Source of the DNA: Firmicutes bacterium CAG:110
GTDB lineage: Bacteria > Bacillota > Clostridia > Oscillospirales > Oscillospiraceae
NCBI GenBank assembly: GCA_000434635.1
Contig: HF988098.1
Location: 9,762-18,050, forward strand
Direction of reading: 5' to 3'
DNA: 8,289 nt
The position numbers and the translations under genes are program-made. Shown here piece by piece: positions 5,701 to 8,289 of the stretch (position 1 is its first letter; every line of letters begins with the position of its first letter). The notes below the pieces were generated by a model. The model did not search any database and had not been told where the DNA came from. It saw only the letters and a list, made by a program, of their open reading frames with translations.

Positions 5701-7713
5701 CAGCTGGGCATCTTCCGCCGCACTGCTGTCTGCGGAATTCATTTTCTCAAGCGGCTTTGGGTTACAATCCCAGAAGGACATACCGGGATAAGTGTTAACG
5801 ACCCGATTATACTCTTCCTCAGTGATGGGCGTCAAATCTTCTTCATAAAAGTCGTAATTATTGTCCCGGTAGCATTGGTTTTCATCGATATTATAAATAA
5901 TGCACTCAAACGGAACTGCTGTGTGGTTTTCCACCCGGTAATACGTCCGCTTTTCCGCGCCGGAACCGCCTTCCCATGCTTCCAGAACATTGCCTTCGCA
6001 AAGATCAAGCACATTGCCGGACAAAATCTCCTGCGCAGTGCCATTTTGAATTGCGGCCACCTTCATCAAAGTTTCTCCTGAATTATACAGCAGCAATTCG
6101 TCCTGTCCGTCGCCGTCCAGATCACGTAGCGCATAGTATTTTATGGAACTCGTGTCGATGGTGGAAAGATATCCTTCATAATCAGCCAGTGCCGGGTCAT
6201 AACTCCCGGCACTGTCGTCTGCGAATGATGTAATTGCAATGGGAAGGCTGGCGGAGGCACTGTAAATTTCGTCCTCCGACCAGTTTTCGTCGGTGATCGG
6301 CGCAAGATCATTCTCGCCCGTTCCCCGGAACCAGGGGTGATCCGGGTCTGTCGCCGCATCAAACCGGATAAGGCTGTCCGTGACCAGCTGCCCATTGCTC
6401 AGGTGGCAGTACACATAGTCTGCGGACGCCGCGCCGTTCGACCCGATGTTCAGAATGCGGAAACCTTCCCGCAGCTCATAGGAATTCCGATCCCAGCCGG
6501 TGAACACATGCACCAGCTTGCCGTCCACCAGAGAATACAGGTCGTAAATGACCTGCCGTTCGGCGTCGTTGGCGATGATAAGCTCGTCCGTGCCGTCATT
6601 GTCCAGATCAAGGAGCGCATAGCCCAGCTCGCTGGGGGAGGTTGCGTAGCTCACCAGAATGCTGATGTCCGCGTTGCTGCATGCCTCCCCGCCCCAGTGT
6701 TCCGTAAGGGCGGTGACATATTTGGCGATAACCGGCTGGTAGGCTTCCGGAATCGCGGTACCGTTCTCGGTGGGTGCGGTGGTTTCAACGGGGGCGTTCT
6801 GGGTTCTCGGGGCGAGGGACAGGTCAAAGGTGTTGGCAAAGGCTTCCAGCGTCGCCTTTCCCGTCTGGGTGTCCCCCGTCGTGGCGTTCATCACAACGAT
6901 CACGACAACGGAGTCGCCGGTGTCCGTCAGCACGAGGGAATTGTTCTGCCCCACGGCAATGAGGACATCCGTCCCGGCGGTGGTGACATAGTTCGACCAC
7001 TGGTAGTCGCTCGTATTCTCGATTTCCCAATAGGCCGTGGAGAGGGTCTGCTTCATGGCGCGGTACGCCCGGTATTCTATTGCGTAGTCTACGCCGCTGA
7101 CCGTGGTCGCGCCCCAGAATTCAAAATTGCCGTCGGCGGAATAGCTGGGATTGCTGGTGGTCACGTCCCCGTTCCCGGAGGCTTTGACCATGCTTCTGAC
7201 ATTCAGCGCGGTGAACATTTCTTCGGTGGTATCCGGGGAAATTCCGTCTCCAACCTTGTTCAGGCCGTATTTCGTGCAGATTTCGTCCACCTTCTGCGCC
7301 ATTTCCGTATTCCGGCAGCCATAGGCGCGGTACGCTTCGGAGAGGGTCTCGTCTACATCGCCAGTGGCGTTGCAGCTCTGGACATAGTCCTTGATCTCCA
7401 TGCTGGCCTTGTAATTCGCCGAGGATAGCAGGCTTTCCAGCGTCAGCGGCTCGGTAGGAACATTGGACATGGACGGCGGAGTCTTATCCGTCCGTCCGAG
7501 GACAAAAATGCCCAGCAGCACCACCGCAAACAGCGCCGCGGCGGCGGGAATGATCGTCCACCAGCGCTGAGACGATGCCTTCTGCTGATGTGCGCCCCGA
7601 CGATGGGGCTTTTCGGCGGGAAGCTGGGCTTCCAGAGCCGCGCGCATTCTGGCTCTCTGGGCAGGCGTGGGGTTGACCGTGTTCAAGGCGTCACAAATCA
7701 CTTGACTTTTCAT
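5248..7713 (-). CDS. Membrane-anchored anti-sigma-like sensor with triplicated DxDxDG modules
   Basis: This 821-residue protein begins with a short, helical, basic cytoplasmic part (1-50) and one membrane span (W51-G73, WWTIIPAAAALFAVVLLGIFVLG). Positive residues before the span predict N-in/C-out. An unrecognised outside domain (about 75-300) and a Pro/Thr linker (about 303-325) follow, then three modules of about 163 residues. Each has an acidic loop like a calcium site: DLDNDGTDE at 369-377, DLDGDGQDE at 531-539 and again at 694-702. Position 12 of an EF-hand would be Leu instead of Glu (seen for the second loop; the third matches it), so the loops resemble FG-GAP/dockerin-like sites more than true EF-hands. 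Each module ends with DLxPIT (469, 626, 789). The start has a perfect AGGAGGTG seven bases upstream and overlaps the sigma gene's stop. Gene order and topology imply an anti-sigma factor sensing the cell surface. No zinc-finger anti-sigma motif is visible, so this role is inferred. A lipoprotein role is excluded by the lack of a lipobox. Confidence 0.75.
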   Translation of the reverse strand: MKSQVICDALNTVNPTPAQRARMRAALEAQLPAEKPHRRGAHQQKASSQRWWTIIPAAAALFAVVLLGIFVLGRTDKTPPSMSNVPTEPLTLESLLSSANYKASMEIKDYVQSCNATGDVDETLSEAYRAYGCRNTEMAQKVDEICTKYGLNKVGDGISPDTTEEMFTALNVRSMVKASGNGDVTTSNPSYSADGNFEFWGATTVSGVDYAIEYRAYRAMKQTLSTAYWEIENTSDYQWSNYVTTAGTDVLIAVGQNNSLVLTDTGDSVVVIVVMNATTGDTQTGKATLEAFANTFDLSLAPRTQNAPVETTAPTENGTAIPEAYQPVIAKYVTALTEHWGGEACSNADISILVSYATSPSELGYALLDLDNDGTDELIIANDAERQVIYDLYSLVDGKLVHVFTGWDRNSYELREGFRILNIGSNGAASADYVYCHLSNGQLVTDSLIRFDAATDPDHPWFRGTGENDLAPITDENWSEDEIYSASASLPIAITSFADDSAGSYDPALADYEGYLSTIDTSSIKYYALRDLDGDGQDELLLYNSGETLMKVAAIQNGTAQEILSGNVLDLCEGNVLEAWEGGSGAEKRTYYRVENHTAVPFECIIYNIDENQCYRDNNYDFYEEDLTPITEEEYNRVVNTYPGMSFWDCNPKPLEKMNSADSSAAEDAQLLANYGGYLSSIDTYWIKYYALRDLDGDGQDELLLFNRDKTLSNVAGVLNGTAREILSGSSLYLCAGNVLEYWGEGSGGSGCTYYQVENKTAVPIESITYHGNNDQWYRDRDFDFMKEDLTPITNEEYQRIVDSYPRMTMSDCNARALPEI
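5701..6189 (-). repeat. Module B of the sensor's internal repeat
   Basis: Residues 509-671. It aligns with module C at a constant offset of 489 bases (163 codons) with no gap, and about 60% of residues agree by hand count. DNA stretches are also nearly identical, for example the bases encoding IKYYALRDLDGDGQDELLL (6088-6147 against 5599-5658). Confidence 0.85.
6190..6675 (-). repeat. Module A (divergent copy) of the sensor's internal repeat
   Basis: Residues 347-508 form the first module. It shares the frame YALLDLDNDGTDELIIAN and DLAPITDENW, 100 residues apart, with modules B and C, but little else by eye. Boundaries are set by the 163-residue period and are approximate. Confidence 0.5.
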
Positions 7714-8198
7714 CTGTCAGCACCTCCTAACATAGTCATAAGCTGCTTTCTTGCCCGGGACAGGCGGCTGCGGACGGTGCTTTCCGGACAGTTCTGATGG
7801 GCAGCAATTTCCGCAGTGGTGTATCCCTCGTAGTAGTACAGATAGACGACGTCCTTGTAGTCCTGGGGCAGCGCCAGAATGGCGTCCAGCACGTCGTTTC
7901 CCGTCTCCGTCCGCTCCTGGGGCAGGGACGTGTAATCGTCTATGTTCTCATTTTTTCGCCACCACTTTTTCAGGGTGTCCTTGCAAAGGTTTGACGCCGT
8001 GATAATGAGCCACGCCTTTTCGTGGCGTTGGTCTGCAAAAGGCTTTCCGTTGGACATCAGCCGCAGGAAGGTCTCCTGGGTCATATCCTCTGCTTCCGGG
8101 GCGTTTTTCATGTATGCATAGCAGACACGGTAAACGGTGTCTACCTGGCGGTCATAGATTTCCATGATTTCTTTGTTGGTGCGCAGCAAAGTAGGCAT
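7710..8198 (-). CDS. ECF-family RNA polymerase sigma factor
   Basis: This 162-residue protein is a compact sigma-70-family ECF factor that would direct RNA polymerase to a small regulon, probably in response to the membrane protein encoded next. Region 2 spans about 12-78, with the core-binding part YRVCYAYMKNAPEAEDMTQETFLRLM (23-48) and a tryptophan-rich W63...W79-W80 stretch. Region 4 spans about 102-156, with the helix-turn-helix GYTTAEIAAHQNCPESTVRSRLSRARKQL (125-153). No sigma-1.1 or region 3 is present, and no extra C-terminal domain. The start at 8198 is chosen because AGGAGG (8213-8208) lies nine bases upstream. A longer frame from 8252 lacks any ribosome site and would start inside a predicted promoter. 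The stop overlaps the next ATG (ATGA), so the two proteins are probably made in step. Confidence 0.9.
   Translation of the reverse strand: MPTLLRTNKEIMEIYDRQVDTVYRVCYAYMKNAPEAEDMTQETFLRLMSNGKPFADQRHEKAWLIITASNLCKDTLKKWWRKNENIDDYTSLPQERTETGNDVLDAILALPQDYKDVVYLYYYEGYTTAEIAAHQNCPESTVRSRLSRARKQLMTMLGGADR
7711..7728 (-). promoter_or_regulatory. Ribosome binding site and ATGA overlap coupling sigma and sensor genes
   Basis: AGGAGGTG (7728-7721), a full match to the anti-Shine-Dalgarno, lies inside the sigma gene seven bases before the sensor's ATG. That ATG shares bases with the sigma TGA (7710-7713). This is the usual geometry of translational coupling and decides the sensor's start. Confidence 0.85.
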
Positions 8199-8224
8199 TT
8201 GCCTTCCCCTCCTCTCAGATAAGA

Positions 8225-8251
8225 AACGATTCAATGGGTCAAAATGTTGCA
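8225..8251 (-). promoter_or_regulatory. Candidate ECF-type autoregulated promoter
   Basis: On the minus strand TGCAAC (8251-8246) is followed after exactly 17 bases by CGTT (8228-8225). Known ECF promoters have an AAC-containing -35 and a CGT or CG-type -10, for example TGAAAC-16-CGTA for Bacillus SigW and TGTAAC-17-CGAC for SigX. The start would fall near 8217, leaving a leader of about 18 bases that still contains the ribosome site. Pattern seen, recognition by this sigma inferred. Confidence 0.5.
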
Positions 8252-8252
8252 T

Positions 8253-8289
8253 GGCAGATTATTTTTCACAAAAATGCTGTCATCCCGCC
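8253..8289. other. Right edge, no gene recognised
   Basis: The last 37 bases lie upstream of the sigma operon and hold no supported gene. On the minus strand ATGACA followed 16 bases later by TAATCT could be a weak housekeeping promoter for the operon, but the -10 match is poor (3 of 6). Confidence 0.3.

Noticed and set aside
5248..6675. Tandem repeats as a CRISPR array or mobile repeat
   Set aside because: The period is about 489 bases, it is in frame and codes for protein modules; there are no short identical repeats with spacers.
6337..7428. A 363-codon plus-strand open frame inside the sensor gene
   Set aside because: It is antisense to a clearly structured membrane protein, has no domain of its own, and lacks a ribosome binding site.
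8199..8252. An 18-residue N-terminal extension of the sigma factor from the ATG at 8252
   Set aside because: No ribosome site precedes it, it would overlap the candidate -35, and the extra residues fall outside the usual ECF start.

Overview
The window reads as a chromosomal segment of a low-redundancy, GC-rich Clostridia bacterium, most likely a gut member of the Oscillospirales. This is inferred from three things: strong AGGAGG-type ribosome binding sites, a DUF4317 protein (a family I associate with Clostridia), and a cytidylate-kinase-like protein of the type common in anaerobic Firmicutes. I see no mobile element, tRNA, rRNA or CRISPR array. Six protein genes fill almost all of the sequence.

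Left part (1-3210). A minus-strand HD-domain phosphohydrolase gene (37-693) diverges from a plus-strand gene (904-3210) for a type I pullulanase that continues in frame into a complete NUDIX hydrolase domain. The 210-bp divergent spacer holds an extended -10 promoter for the pullulanase. A cre-like (CcpA) palindrome lies at its expected transcription start, and a 9-bp-arm inverted repeat lies upstream of the -35. A hairpin abuts the HD gene's Shine-Dalgarno. The arrangement suggests a glycogen/starch debranching enzyme under carbon control.

Middle part (3211-5247). A consensus sigma-A promoter (TTGACA-17-TATAAT) drives a cytidylate-kinase-like protein (3324-3935). It ends at a strong intrinsic terminator (3946-3981). 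A DUF4317 gene on the minus strand (3985-5142) converges on this terminator and has its own extended -10 promoter.

Right part (5248-8289). A two-gene minus-strand operon encodes an ECF sigma factor (7710-8198, start corrected from a longer possible frame) and a large membrane-anchored protein (5248-7713). The two are coupled by an ATGA overlap. The second protein has the layout of an anti-sigma/sensor: a short cytoplasmic N-terminus, one membrane span, and a long outside region. The outside part carries three tandem ~163-residue modules, each with a DxDxDG calcium-binding-like loop; the last two are about 60% identical. An ECF-type promoter (TGCAAC-17-CGTT) just upstream of the sigma gene suggests autoregulation. 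This signalling pair is the most unusual system in the window, followed by the pullulanase-NUDIX fusion.
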